NCBI GenBank assembly: GCA_965652545.1
Contig: CBFGWV010000011.1
Coordinates: 1 to 47,412 of the forward strand
DNA: 47,412 bases
From: CBFGWV01 sp965652545
GTDB taxonomy: Bacteria; Pseudomonadota; Gammaproteobacteria; Competibacterales; Competibacteraceae
Direction: 5' to 3'
Shown here: positions 1 through 10,734 of the stretch, piece by piece
Numbering within the stretch: position 1 is the stretch's first letter
Layout: every line of letters begins with the position of its first letter
The notes under the pieces: model-generated
The model's input: the letters and a program-made list of their open reading frames with translations, nothing else
Told to the model about the DNA's origin: nothing
Database searches by the model: none
Translations under genes and position numbers: made by a program

Positions 1-3111
<3,111 letters not shown>

Positions 3112-3112
<1 letters not shown>

Positions 3113-3573
3113 TGGCAGTGACGCAGCCCCTGGCGACGCCAGCGGCCCAAGTGCGGCCGTATGTGCTGCTCAGCCAGGGAGCGCGCTCGCTGCTGTTGCC
3201 GCAAGCGGATGTACGGACGCTGGAGCCGGTCCTGGATGTGGTCGGGGATGCGCCGCCGCGCTTCGGTGTGGGCTGGATCCGCTTCGAGGATCAGTTGGCG
3301 CCGGTGTACTGCTTGAATAAGGACCTCAACCCCTTGCGGTCGCTGCCCGCGAGCCGGCGGGTCTGCGTCTTGCTCAATGGCCCGGAGGGCTGTTTCGCAT
3401 TGGCCTGCGACCGGGTGCAGCCGCTTCGGGATGTCCAGTTGCAGCTGCGCTCGATACCACCTGCAATGGTTCGCAAGGGGATGCTCGTGCGGGCGTTGGT
3501 GGCTTATGAGGATGGCATCGGTCTGGTGACCTCGGCCGGTGCATTGGCGGCTTATCTGCGGGTGGGCAGCTGA
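3112..3573 (+). CDS. CheW-like chemotaxis coupling protein
   Basis: A 153-residue single-domain protein of the CheW family, which bridges receptors to a CheA-type kinase in the cytoplasm. The conserved beta-barrel pattern is visible: VLLSQGARSLLLPQADV near the start, VGWIRFEDQLAPVYCLNKDL in the middle and a C-terminal DGIGLVTSAG. Its ATG shares a base with the kinase stop codon (TGATG), so it is co-translated with the kinase. In Pseudomonas a CheW-like ChpC follows ChpA/ChpB; this gene or the next may be its equivalent, but the sequence does not let me choose. No CheB-like methylesterase lies between, unlike the Pseudomonas chp cluster. Confidence 0.8.
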
Positions 3574-4046
3574 TGGCTCAAGCCAATGCCTGGGTGTTGA
3601 ATCTCGGCGGCGGCCATTCAATGGCCATCGGCGAGCGCGAGATGATCCATTTGGTGGACCAGCCTCGATTGGAGTCGATCCCGCACACGCCGGCACATTG
3701 CCACGATGTGGTGCTCTGGGAGGGTGAGATCCTGCCGGTGATGGATATGGCGTCGTGGCTGGGTCTGGACGAGGGACGTCGCGAGTCGGTGTGCGTGGTG
3801 GCCTGGCAGCCGCGGCCGGATGTCCGCCCCGGCATTGGGGCGCTGGTGTTCTCGGGTATGCCGCTGCGTGTCTTGGTAGACGACGATCAGGCGTGCGATC
3901 TGCCTGAAACGCCGGCTGGTTGGGGGCGGGTGGCCCAGGCCTGCTTCACGCATGAGGGGCGGCCGGTGCCTATCCTTGACCTTGCGTTTGTGTTTTCCGG
4001 TGCGTTGACCGGGCATGCGGGGAGAAAAGGCGGTGCTGCGGCGTAG
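3573..4046 (+). CDS. Second CheW-like protein
   Basis: A 157-residue CheW-family protein. Recognisable features are an N-terminal WVLNLGGGHSMAIGEREMIHL strand pattern, LWEGEILPVMDMASWLGL (the usual 'g..ipvvdL...lg' CheW segment) and a C-terminal FTHEGRPVPILDLAFVF. It starts with ATG overlapping the previous stop (TGATG), making a tightly coupled trio with the kinase and the first CheW. The two CheW proteins are clearly different, so they probably do not come from a recent duplication and may couple different inputs. It is the last gene of the plus-strand cluster; a palindromic repeat begins 27 bases after its stop. Confidence 0.75.
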   Translation: MAQANAWVLNLGGGHSMAIGEREMIHLVDQPRLESIPHTPAHCHDVVLWEGEILPVMDMASWLGLDEGRRESVCVVAWQPRPDVRPGIGALVFSGMPLRVLVDDDQACDLPETPAGWGRVAQACFTHEGRPVPILDLAFVFSGALTGHAGRKGGAAA

Positions 4047-4072
4047 TCCTGATCCGAGGGAGCCCGATTCCC

Positions 4073-4186
4073 GCCATTCGAGCCGGGCAGGCCATGAGCC
4101 GACGCGCTGTGAATACCTCCCTGTACGCTCGACGGCAGCATCCATGCTGCCGACGGTCGGCCCATGGCCTGCCCGGCTCGAATGGC
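4073..4186 (-). repeat. Palindromic element, family A copy 1 (candidate structured RNA on minus strand)
   Basis: A 114-nt element. The arms 4073-4103 and 4156-4186 pair over 31 positions: 30 are Watson-Crick and one is A-C (4097/4162), which becomes U-G on the minus strand. The outer 24 pairs are perfect. The 52-nt core contains a hairpin (4133-4141 with 4144-4152, CGGCAGCAT/ATGCTGCCG) and a second weaker helix (TAC 4114-4116 with GTA 4123-4125, extended by GCG 4104-4106 with CGC 4126-4128 across a 7-nt bulge). The core is nearly identical to that of the element at 28008-28120, while the arms differ with compensation. On the minus strand it lies downstream of the tRNA-Glu terminator; on the plus strand it is the 3' flank of the CheW gene and could also act as an mRNA end structure. 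Confidence 0.9.
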
Positions 4187-4227
4187 TTGCTGCAATGGCC
4201 GTTTGTGTCTTTGTTACGTCTGGATAC

Positions 4228-4259
4228 AAAAAAAGGGTTGCGACTTCTCGCAACCCTTT
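4228..4259 (-). terminator. Rho-independent terminator of tRNA-Glu
   Basis: On the minus strand a perfect 12-bp stem (4248-4259 with 4232-4243, AAAGGGTTGCGA) with a 4-nt loop is followed directly by a run of T. It lies 9 bases beyond the encoded CCA end of tRNA-Glu. This is a classic intrinsic terminator. Confidence 0.9.
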
Positions 4260-4268
4260 GATTTCAAT

Positions 4269-4344
4269 TGGCGCTCCCTAGGGGGTTCGAACCCCTGTTC
4301 CCGCCGTGAGAGGGCGGTGTCCTAGGCCACTAGACGAAGGGAGC
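4269..4344 (-). tRNA. tRNA-Glu (anticodon CUC), CCA encoded
   Basis: On the minus strand the acceptor stem GCTCCC (4339-4344) pairs with GGGAGC (4273-4278), followed by discriminator G and an encoded CCA (4269-4271). The anticodon arm CCGCC-CTCTCAC-GGCGG places anticodon CTC in the seven-base loop. The T arm has the invariant GTTCGAA. The overall sequence resembles bacterial tRNA-Glu, including the D-arm TCGTCTAGTGGCCTAGGACA. The CUC anticodon reads GAG, which fits the strong GAG preference of this GC-rich genome. A near-consensus promoter lies upstream and a terminator downstream, so it is a single-gene transcription unit. Confidence 0.95.
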
Positions 4345-4372
4345 TGATCTGGCGGGCTCGGCAAAGCCTGCT

Positions 4373-4400
4373 ATTATACGCCCAGCTCTGGCCCGCACAA
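4373..4400 (-). promoter_or_regulatory. Promoter of tRNA-Glu
   Basis: On the minus strand a perfect -10 hexamer TATAAT (plus-strand 4373-4378) is preceded, after 16 bases, by TTGTGC (4395-4400). Transcription would start roughly 20 bases upstream of the mature tRNA 5' end at 4344. The -10 is convincing; the -35 is weak. Confidence 0.7.
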
Positions 4401-4417
4401 GACTTGGATTCCAACCT

Positions 4418-5755
4418 TTGGACGCAGCGACGCTTACCATCCCACCCCGCGTCATCCCGCGCTCTGATCACAGTATCTCCCGCGCCAATATCAGCCCGAA
4501 TGCGGTGAAGGTCTTGTACCGTCTGCGCGGTGCAGGTTTCCGCGCATGTCTGGTCGGTGGCGGAGTGCGCGATCTTCTCCTGGGGCTGCGCCCCAAGGAT
4601 TTCGACATCGCCACGGATGCGCATCCGGAAGACGTCCACAAGCTGTTTCGCAACTGCCGGCTGATCGGTCGTCGCTTCCGCTTGGCCCATGTGCACTTCG
4701 GGCGCGAAATCATCGAAGTGGCGACGTTTCGTGCCACGCACATCGTGGGTGTCGATGGCGAGGATGAGGGCGACTCCGGCCCCGAGCTCGATGAGCACGG
4801 CCGCATCATCAGCGACAATGCCTACGGCACCATCGATGACGATGCAGTGCGCCGGGATTTCACGATCAATGCTCTGTATTACGACATCGAGGATTTCTCG
4901 GTGTTGGACTATGCCAATGGCATGGCGGATCTCAAGGCGCGCAAGATCCGCCTGATCGGCGATCCGGAGCTACGCTACCGCGAGGATCCGGTACGCATGC
5001 TGCGTGCGGTGCGTTTCGCCGCGAAGCTGGGCTTCGACATCGAGCCGGCATCGGCGGAGCCGATCAAGCGCCTGGGGGATCTGCTCGACTCCATTCCACC
5101 GGCGCGGTTGTTCGATGAGGTGCTCAAGCTGTTCCTGACCGGTCATGCGGTGGCCAGCTATCACAAGCTGATGGAATACGGGCTGATCGAGCATTTGATT
5201 CCAGCGACGGCGGACTGTCTTGAAACCGGCAAGTACCCGGCGGCGGAGCGCCTGATCCTGCGCGCGCTGGAAAACACCGATGCCCGTCTGCGGGCGGATA
5301 AACCGGTGACGCCGTATTTCCTCTACGGTGCCTTGCTCTGGCCGGTGCTGGTGCGGGAGATGGGCGGTGTCATCGATGAGGAAACCGACTACGAACGGTT
5401 GGAGAACGCCGCAGAAGCGGTGGTGATCAGTCAGATCCGCCACACGGCCTTGCCCAAGCGCTATTCACAGCCCATGCGTGAGACGTGGTTGCTTCAGCCG
5501 AGATTTCATCAGATCAAGGGGCGCAAGCCGCTGAAGCTGCTCTCGCACCCGCGTTTTCGTGCCGCGTACGACTTTTTTGTCCTGCGCACTGAAACCGGCG
5601 ATGGCGACCCGGGGCTTGCGCATTGGTGGACGCGCTTCCAGGCCGCAGATGAGAGCAATCGTGAGTCCCTGCTGCCCGAGAGCGATGGCACGAAGACCCG
5701 CCGTCGTCGCAAGCCGCGCCGCCGTCGCAACCCCACCGCAGGGGGCGAGGTGTGA
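4418..5755 (+). CDS. pcnB: Poly(A) polymerase I
   Basis: A 445-residue poly(A) polymerase that adds 3' poly(A) tails to RNAs, marking them for decay. The nucleotidyltransferase head has the diagnostic LVGGGVRDLLLG followed by KDFDIATDA, which carries the metal-binding Asp pair. RLIGRRFRLAHVHFG and EIIEVATFR follow, as in E. coli PcnB rather than in CCA-adding enzymes. RREDPVRMLRAVRFAAKLGF-like residues occur near 4980-5035. The C terminus ends in an Arg/Lys-rich tail (RRRRKPRRRR), typical of PcnB and probably RNA-binding. No ATG fits the conserved N terminus (IPRSDHSISR...), so TTG at 4418 is the best start; an in-frame CTG at 4388 is possible. It overlaps folK by 4 bases. Confidence 0.93.
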   Translation: MDAATLTIPPRVIPRSDHSISRANISPNAVKVLYRLRGAGFRACLVGGGVRDLLLGLRPKDFDIATDAHPEDVHKLFRNCRLIGRRFRLAHVHFGREIIEVATFRATHIVGVDGEDEGDSGPELDEHGRIISDNAYGTIDDDAVRRDFTINALYYDIEDFSVLDYANGMADLKARKIRLIGDPELRYREDPVRMLRAVRFAAKLGFDIEPASAEPIKRLGDLLDSIPPARLFDEVLKLFLTGHAVASYHKLMEYGLIEHLIPATADCLETGKYPAAERLILRALENTDARLRADKPVTPYFLYGALLWPVLVREMGGVIDEETDYERLENAAEAVVISQIRHTALPKRYSQPMRETWLLQPRFHQIKGRKPLKLLSHPRFRAAYDFFVLRTETGDGDPGLAHWWTRFQAADESNRESLLPESDGTKTRRRRKPRRRRNPTAGGEV

Positions 5756-6249
5756 CGCAAGCCGTACCGGTGTTCATCGGGCTTGGCAGCAATCTGAATG
5801 AACCCGTAGCCCAGGTGAGCCGCGCGCTGGAGGCGCTCGCGGCCTTGGCGGTGGATGGACAGGTTGCGGCCTCGCCCCTGTATGCCTCCGACCCCGTCGG
5901 TGTGACCGACCAGCCGCCGTTCATCAATGCTGTCGCCGGTTTCTCGACATCGCTTGCGCCGGAGGCTTTGCTGGAGCGATTGCTGGCCATCGAGCAGGCC
6001 CACCACCGTGTGCGCATCCAGCGCTGGGGCCCGCGGACGCTGGACTTGGACCTGCTGGTCTACGGCGACCGTGTGGTCGAGTTGGCGACGTTGAGCGTCC
6101 CGCATCCGCGCCTGCACGAGCGCGCGTTCGTCCTGTATCCTCTGGCCGATCTGGCGCCGACGCTGGAGATACCCGGTCAGGGGCGCTTGAGTGCATTGCT
6201 CGCGCGCTGCCCACCGGACGGTATCCGACGACTGACCGATCACACCTGA
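5752..6249 (+). CDS. folK: 2-amino-4-hydroxy-6-hydroxymethyldihydropteridine pyrophosphokinase
   Basis: A 165-residue HPPK, which transfers pyrophosphate from ATP to 6-hydroxymethyl-dihydropterin in folate synthesis. The start has the family pattern FIGLGSNL. The signature RWGPRTLDLDLLVYG, with its metal-binding Asp pair, lies at about residues 87-101, and VPHPRLHERAFVLYPL follows. The start is GTG at 5752, inside the pcnB stop (GTGA overlap), indicating translational coupling. The pcnB-folK-panB-panC order is common in gammaproteobacteria and groups two cofactor pathways in one transcript. Length is normal for the family. Confidence 0.95.
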   Translation: MTQAVPVFIGLGSNLNEPVAQVSRALEALAALAVDGQVAASPLYASDPVGVTDQPPFINAVAGFSTSLAPEALLERLLAIEQAHHRVRIQRWGPRTLDLDLLVYGDRVVELATLSVPHPRLHERAFVLYPLADLAPTLEIPGQGRLSALLARCPPDGIRRLTDHT

Positions 6250-6266
6250 TCTGGGGAGCTCCCGCA

Positions 6267-7073
6267 ATGACAGATGAACGCAAGCCAGTGACCCTGGCCA
6301 CCCTGCGGCGGATGAAAGCCGCAGGCGAGAAGATCGTCATGCTGACGGCCTACGATGCGGTGTTCGCCGGTATCGCCGACCGTTGTGGGGTCGACATCAT
6401 TCTCACCGGCGATTCGCTGGGCATGGTCATGCAGGGCCGCGACACCACCATCCCGGTGACCGTGGACGACATCGTCTATCACACCAGCATGGTCAGCCGT
6501 GGCGCCGGCTGTGCCTGGCGCATGGCCGATATGCCGTTTCTCAGCTACGCGACGCTGGATCGCGCCCTGACCAATGCCGGCCGCCTGATGCAAGAGGGTG
6601 GGGCGCACATGATCAAGCTGGAAGGCGGTGTCGAGCTTGCGCCCATCATGAAGGAGCTCGCGCGCAGCGGTGTGCCGGTGTGTGCGCACCTGGGGCTGTT
6701 GCCGCAAACCGTATACAAACTGGGCAGTTACAAAGTACAGGGGCGCGATCCCGAGGCGGCGCAGAAAATCCTGGACGATGCGCTTCGGCTTCAGGATGCC
6801 GGTGCCGATATGGTCCTGGTCGAGTGCATCGCCTCCGAACTGGGGACCACCCTTGCCGAGGAGCTCGAGGTACCGGTGATCGGCATCGGCGCGGGGCCGA
6901 ACACCGACGCGCAGGTGCTGGTGGTACAGGATGTCATCGGCATCACCCCGCGCAAGATCCCCAAGTTCGCCAAGAACTTCCTGCCCGGTAAGGACAGTAT
7001 CGAGGCCGCCATCCGCCAGTATGTCGAGGATGTGAAGGCCGGCGTTTTCCCAGGCCCAGAGCACAGCTTCTGA
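6267..7073 (+). CDS. panB: 3-methyl-2-oxobutanoate hydroxymethyltransferase
   Basis: A 268-residue ketopantoate hydroxymethyltransferase, which moves a one-carbon unit from methylenetetrahydrofolate to 2-oxoisovalerate as the first committed step of pantothenate and CoA synthesis. Family motifs are clear: MLTAYDAVFA, the metal-binding ILTGDSLGMVMQG, the substrate-binding HMIKLEGG, CAHLGLLPQ and the catalytic-Glu region DMVLVECI followed by PVIGIGAGP. The ATG is preceded by a good Shine-Dalgarno (GGGGAG). It sits 17 bases after folK and 2 bases before panC, so it is part of the same operon. The folate product upstream and the folate-dependent reaction here may explain the grouping. Confidence 0.97.
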   Translation: MTDERKPVTLATLRRMKAAGEKIVMLTAYDAVFAGIADRCGVDIILTGDSLGMVMQGRDTTIPVTVDDIVYHTSMVSRGAGCAWRMADMPFLSYATLDRALTNAGRLMQEGGAHMIKLEGGVELAPIMKELARSGVPVCAHLGLLPQTVYKLGSYKVQGRDPEAAQKILDDALRLQDAGADMVLVECIASELGTTLAEELEVPVIGIGAGPNTDAQVLVVQDVIGITPRKIPKFAKNFLPGKDSIEAAIRQYVEDVKAGVFPGPEHSF

Positions 7074-7075
7074 CC

Positions 7076-7921
7076 ATGATCGAAACGATTGACCGTGTCG
7101 CCGATTTGCGCGTGCAGGTGCGCACCTGGAAGGCCGCCGGGCGGACGGTGGCCCTGGTGCCGACCATGGGCAACCTGCATCAGGGCCATGTCGATCTGGT
7201 GAAGCGGGCCAGGGGCGAGGCCGATGAGGTCGTGGTGAGCATCTTCGTCAACCCGACGCAATTCGGGCCGTCGGAGGACTTCGCCCGCTATCCGCGAACC
7301 TTGGAGCAGGACCAGGCCAAGGTCGAGGCGGCTGGCGCCAGCCTGGTGTTTGCGCCGCAGGTGGTCGAGATCTACCCGCGCGGTGCCGATCGCGCCACAC
7401 GTGTCGAGGTGCCGGGCCTCTCGAATGTGCTCTGCGGTGCCGTCCGTCCGGGTCATTTCGCCGGTGTCGCGCAGATCGTGGCCAAGCTGTTCAACATGGT
7501 GCAGCCGGATGTGGCCGTATTCGGCGAAAAGGACCGCCAGCAGCTGCTGGTGATCCAGGCGATGACCGAAGACTTGAATATACCCGTGCGTATCGTCGGC
7601 CAACCGACGATACGCGACCCCGATGGTCTGGCGATGAGCTCGCGCAATGCCTACCTCACGGACGAGGAACGCAGCATCGCGCCGGCGCTGTACACCATCC
7701 TCTGCGCCGCTGTGGCGCAGATCCAGGCCGGTGTAGACGATTTCGCGGCCATCGAGGATGCGGCAAAGGACACGCTTGCCGATGCCGGGTTCAAGCCCGA
7801 CTACGTGCGCATCCTGCGCGCCGACGATCTCGGCCCGCCTGCCGCAGGGGACCGGCTGGCCGTGTTCGCCGCTGCCTGGCTGGGCCGCGCCCGCCTGATC
7901 GACAACGTGGTGGTCGGCTAG
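7076..7921 (+). CDS. panC: Pantoate--beta-alanine ligase
   Basis: A 281-residue pantothenate synthetase, which condenses pantoate with beta-alanine using ATP through a pantoyl-adenylate. It shows the nucleotidylyltransferase signature MGNLHQGHVDLVKRA (HxGH-type motif), FVNPTQFGPSEDF, the KDRQQLLVIQ segment and GLAMSSRNAYL, the KMSKS-like loop region. It begins two bases after panB stops. No panD (aspartate decarboxylase) lies in the window, so beta-alanine must come from an enzyme encoded elsewhere. The operon ends in a long palindrome starting 44 bases downstream, which could stop or protect the transcript. Confidence 0.97.
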   Translation: MIETIDRVADLRVQVRTWKAAGRTVALVPTMGNLHQGHVDLVKRARGEADEVVVSIFVNPTQFGPSEDFARYPRTLEQDQAKVEAAGASLVFAPQVVEIYPRGADRATRVEVPGLSNVLCGAVRPGHFAGVAQIVAKLFNMVQPDVAVFGEKDRQQLLVIQAMTEDLNIPVRIVGQPTIRDPDGLAMSSRNAYLTDEERSIAPALYTILCAAVAQIQAGVDDFAAIEDAAKDTLADAGFKPDYVRILRADDLGPPAAGDRLAVFAAAWLGRARLIDNVVVG

Positions 7922-7964
7922 CGAGGCTCGGCCTGCGGGATCTCAAATCGAGACAAGGTCCTCA

Positions 7965-8081
7965 ATGTAGGATGGGTTGAGCGTAGCGATACCCATCAGC
8001 CGCATTTTATCGAAGCGGCGTCCCACACATAGGTCGCCGCCGCTCCATGATGGGTATCGCTACGCTCAACCCATCCTACAT
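7965..8081. repeat. Long perfect inverted repeat, family B full copy
   Basis: Arms 7965-7998 and 8048-8081 are perfect 34-bp inverted repeats. The arm contains GTAGGATGGGTTGAGCG and GCGATACCCATCA, and each arm can fold on itself (ATGGGT with ACCCAT). The 49-nt centre holds a small hairpin (GCCGC/GCGGC near 7999-8019). It lies between the convergent panC and hydantoinase genes, where it could serve as a bidirectional terminator. A single-arm copy occurs at 28164-28196. No coding potential, target-site duplication or transposase is visible. Confidence 0.93.
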
Positions 8082-8105
8082 ACCTTTCCAGGGCTCGCTA
8101 CACCA

Positions 8106-10091
8106 TCAGCCGGCGATGCGTGGCCGTCCATAGGCGCGGACGGTGATCTGCGACTCGAAGAACACCTCGCGTCCACCGGAGGCGACGACGTTGTCCTTGC
8201 GATCGACGCTGACCTCGATATTCTGCGCGCCGGCCCGCTCGGCATCCGCGCGAGCCTGTGCGGTGCATTGGGCAATGGCTTGCTCGGCCGCGCTATCGAG
8301 CGTTGCGAAGGTATCGACACCCCCGCTCCAGTGGACGCGGAAGGCCTCCTCATCCTGCGGTGTGATATGCGCCACGCTGCGCTGGATGATGCCGCCGGCC
8401 ACCGCGCCCAGGGCGTTGGCTACCGCCGCGTGCTCGGGGATGATCAGCGTCGCGTGGAGCTTCTCGGCCGCCTGCGGGTAATACAGTGCCGCAGGCGCCC
8501 CGATGCCGACCAATGGGTGTTTGAGGTGCACGGCAAAGTCCAGGATATCGTCATCACCGCCCGAAAGTGCGGCGTCCACGAGTGCCCGCTGTCCGGGCGG
8601 CAGCTCGTTCATGACCTTGCTGCTGCGTTCGGCCAGTGCGCTGGTCACCACGCAGCGGCCGGTGAGGTGGGCCACCCGATCGACCACATCGCGCGCCAGG
8701 GCGTCGGTATCGCCGCGCCAGCGATCGGCCCCTTGCACATTGGCCCACCGTAGCGCCAAGCGCGCGGACAGACGCGCACCCTCGGCGTTCCAGGTGTGCT
8801 GTCGGCCGAGGATGTGGGCGCAGTCGGAGGGGGTCAGCCGGCTGATGATGACGAGGCCGCGGTCGATCAGCCGGCGCAGCGGGCGTTCAACCGTGTGGTC
8901 GCTGATCAGCGTGCGCAGGTCCACCGGACCATTGGCCAGGGCATTCCAGACTTTGCGCTGGGCATAGGACATGCCACCGCCATCGTCTTGACGCAGGCGT
9001 ATCGCGAAGGCCCCGTCCTCAGCCCGGCACACCGATTCATCGAGCTGGATCTTCAGCCGCTCGATGGCCTGGGGGTGCTGGTCGATGAGCAGGCTCACCG
9101 GCATGGCGCGGCGCGGGCCGACGATCAACTCGCCGTGATGGTCGATCGATACGTCCGAGTCGCCGCCCAGGCCAAAGGTGTGAACCTGAACCGCCTCTAC
9201 CATGGTGCGCCAGCCGCCGACCATGGCACCGTCCCGGTTGAGCACCGGCTGGCCGTCGCGCAGCAGGGCGATATCGGTAGTGGTACCGCCGATATCGGAC
9301 ACCAGCATGGTCTGGGTGCCGACCATGTGGCGGGCACCCACCACGCTGGCGGCCGGGCCGGAGAGTATCGTCTCCACCGGGCACTCCAGGGCCACGTCGG
9401 CGGTGATCAGCGACCCGTCGCCCTTGACCACCATCAACGGCGCCTGGATACCCAAATCGGCCATCTTGTCGCGCACGGCGTGGATGAGTTGGGCCAGCAG
9501 CCCGATGAGGCGTGCATTCAGCGCCGCGGTCAGCGCACGGCGCGGGGCGTCCAGGGCGGCGGAGAGCTGGTGCCCCAGGGTCACCGGCAGGCCGCAGCGC
9601 TCGGCGATCATGGCGTGTGCGGTATGCTCGTGGGCGGGGTTGCGCACGGCAAAGTAGCCGGAAACCGCAAAAGCGGTGATGTCGCCGGCATGGCGGTCGA
9701 TGGTGGCGGCGAGGAGGTCCAGGTCCAGGGGTTGCTGTTCGTTGCCATCGGCGCGGTGACCGCCGCCGACGAAGACCACCGGGCAGCCGCCCAGTGCCTG
9801 CTTCAAGCCGGCCCGTTCCAGGCTGTCGGGCGGGTAGCCGATCAGGATCAACGCGATCGGGCTGCCATGCCCCTCCACCAGCGCATTGGTGGCCAGGGTG
9901 GTGGACAAGGAGACCATGGCCACCCGTTCGCTGGCCTTGGCGAGCACCGCCTCCATGGCCCCTCGCACGCCCACGGCCAAGTCATGCTTGGTGGTCAACG
10001 CCTTGGCCGAGGCAACCAAGTCGAGGTCTTCAGTCACCAGCACCGCATCGGTGTAGGTGCCGCCGGTATCGATGCCCAGCAACAGACTCAT
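8106..10091 (-). CDS. Hydantoinase/oxoprolinase (HyuA-like) family protein
   Basis: A 661-residue protein of the hydantoinase A/5-oxoprolinase family, ATP-dependent amidohydrolases of the actin/Hsp70-like fold that open cyclic amides. The N-terminal domain starts LLLGIDTGGTYTDAVLV, a phosphate-1-type motif, and has STTLATNALVEG near residue 62. The main domain has ILSGPAASVVGA and LVSDIGGTTTDIALL, a second nucleotide-binding motif, then HTFGLGGDSDV. No HyuB-like partner is nearby, although family enzymes often act as A/B pairs. The substrate cannot be told from sequence. It diverges from the isomerase-like/GNAT/nitrilase set, and the 196-base gap between starts may hold shared regulation. The start ATG at 10091 gives the canonical N terminus. 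Confidence 0.85.
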   Translation of the reverse strand: MSLLLGIDTGGTYTDAVLVTEDLDLVASAKALTTKHDLAVGVRGAMEAVLAKASERVAMVSLSTTLATNALVEGHGSPIALILIGYPPDSLERAGLKQALGGCPVVFVGGGHRADGNEQQPLDLDLLAATIDRHAGDITAFAVSGYFAVRNPAHEHTAHAMIAERCGLPVTLGHQLSAALDAPRRALTAALNARLIGLLAQLIHAVRDKMADLGIQAPLMVVKGDGSLITADVALECPVETILSGPAASVVGARHMVGTQTMLVSDIGGTTTDIALLRDGQPVLNRDGAMVGGWRTMVEAVQVHTFGLGGDSDVSIDHHGELIVGPRRAMPVSLLIDQHPQAIERLKIQLDESVCRAEDGAFAIRLRQDDGGGMSYAQRKVWNALANGPVDLRTLISDHTVERPLRRLIDRGLVIISRLTPSDCAHILGRQHTWNAEGARLSARLALRWANVQGADRWRGDTDALARDVVDRVAHLTGRCVVTSALAERSSKVMNELPPGQRALVDAALSGGDDDILDFAVHLKHPLVGIGAPAALYYPQAAEKLHATLIIPEHAAVANALGAVAGGIIQRSVAHITPQDEEAFRVHWSGGVDTFATLDSAAEQAIAQCTAQARADAERAGAQNIEVSVDRKDNVVASGGREVFFESQITVRAYGRPRIAG

Positions 10092-10287
10092 GTCAGCCCT
10101 TTACTACGCAAAAATGGCGCCCGTTGCGCCGCGACGCATTCTTGCATCGGGCCCGCTGCGGCGCAAAGCGCTGTGTCGCAGGAGGCCAATGCAGTGTCGC
10201 CGGCTCGCCAGCCCATACGGCGGCGCCTCGCTTAGACTCCCTGGCAAAGCACGCCCCGCCAACGAACCTACGACAACGAGGTTGCTC

Positions 10288-10734
10288 ATGAATGAAGCCA
10301 GTCGCGCGCTGATTCAGGCGTATTACGATGCGTTCAACGCGCAGGACATCGACACCTTCCTGAGCCTGCTCGCCGACGATGTCATCCACGATTTGAACCA
10401 GGGGCCGCGGGAAGTCGGCAAAGCCGCCTTCGCTCGCTTCGTGGAGCGGATGAACACCTGCTACCGCGAACATCTGTTCGAACTGCACATCCTCACCAGC
10501 GACGATGGCCGCCGGGCGGCGGTGGAATACACCGTGCTGGGTGTGTACCTCGCCACCGATGCCGGTCTGCCCGAGGCCAACGGCCAGACCTACCGCCTGC
10601 CGGGCGGGGCGTTCTTTGAGATCGAAGACGGCAAGATCACCCGCATCACCAATTACTACAACCTCCAGGACTGGACCGCTCAGGTCGCCTTTCAGGACAC
10701 TACCGGCCTGGCCCACGAGGCGGCCGCGCAATGA
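10288..10734 (+). CDS. Ketosteroid isomerase-related protein (SnoaL/NTF2-like fold)
   Basis: A 148-residue protein with the cone-shaped NTF2-like pattern: IQAYYDAFNAQDIDTFLSLLADDVIHDLNQG at the start and FFEIEDGKITRITNYYNLQDW near the end. It resembles a conserved group named 'ketosteroid isomerase-related' that has no demonstrated steroid activity. The frame is open upstream to 10057, but ATG at 10288, preceded by ACGAGG, gives the natural family start. Its stop overlaps the GNAT start (ATGA), so the two are co-translated. I recall this isomerase-like/GNAT/nitrilase trio recurring in other proteobacteria, which suggests one pathway, but the substrate is unknown. Confidence 0.8.
   Translation: MNEASRALIQAYYDAFNAQDIDTFLSLLADDVIHDLNQGPREVGKAAFARFVERMNTCYREHLFELHILTSDDGRRAAVEYTVLGVYLATDAGLPEANGQTYRLPGGAFFEIEDGKITRITNYYNLQDWTAQVAFQDTTGLAHEAAAQ

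Noticed and set aside
4372..4377. Plus-strand -10 TATTAT for pcnB overlapping the tRNA promoter
   Set aside because: No acceptable -35 lies at normal spacing; the similarity comes from the near-symmetry of the tRNA -10 TATAAT region.
7965..8081. Insertion sequence remnant
   Set aside because: There is no transposase fragment, no flanking direct repeat that I could see, and the arms nearly fill the element; it fits a palindromic repeat better than an IS.
8796..10235. 479-codon plus-strand open frame opposite the hydantoinase gene
   Set aside because: Low-complexity His/Gln/Gly-rich translation; the minus strand encodes a full, motif-complete hydantoinase family protein over the same bases.
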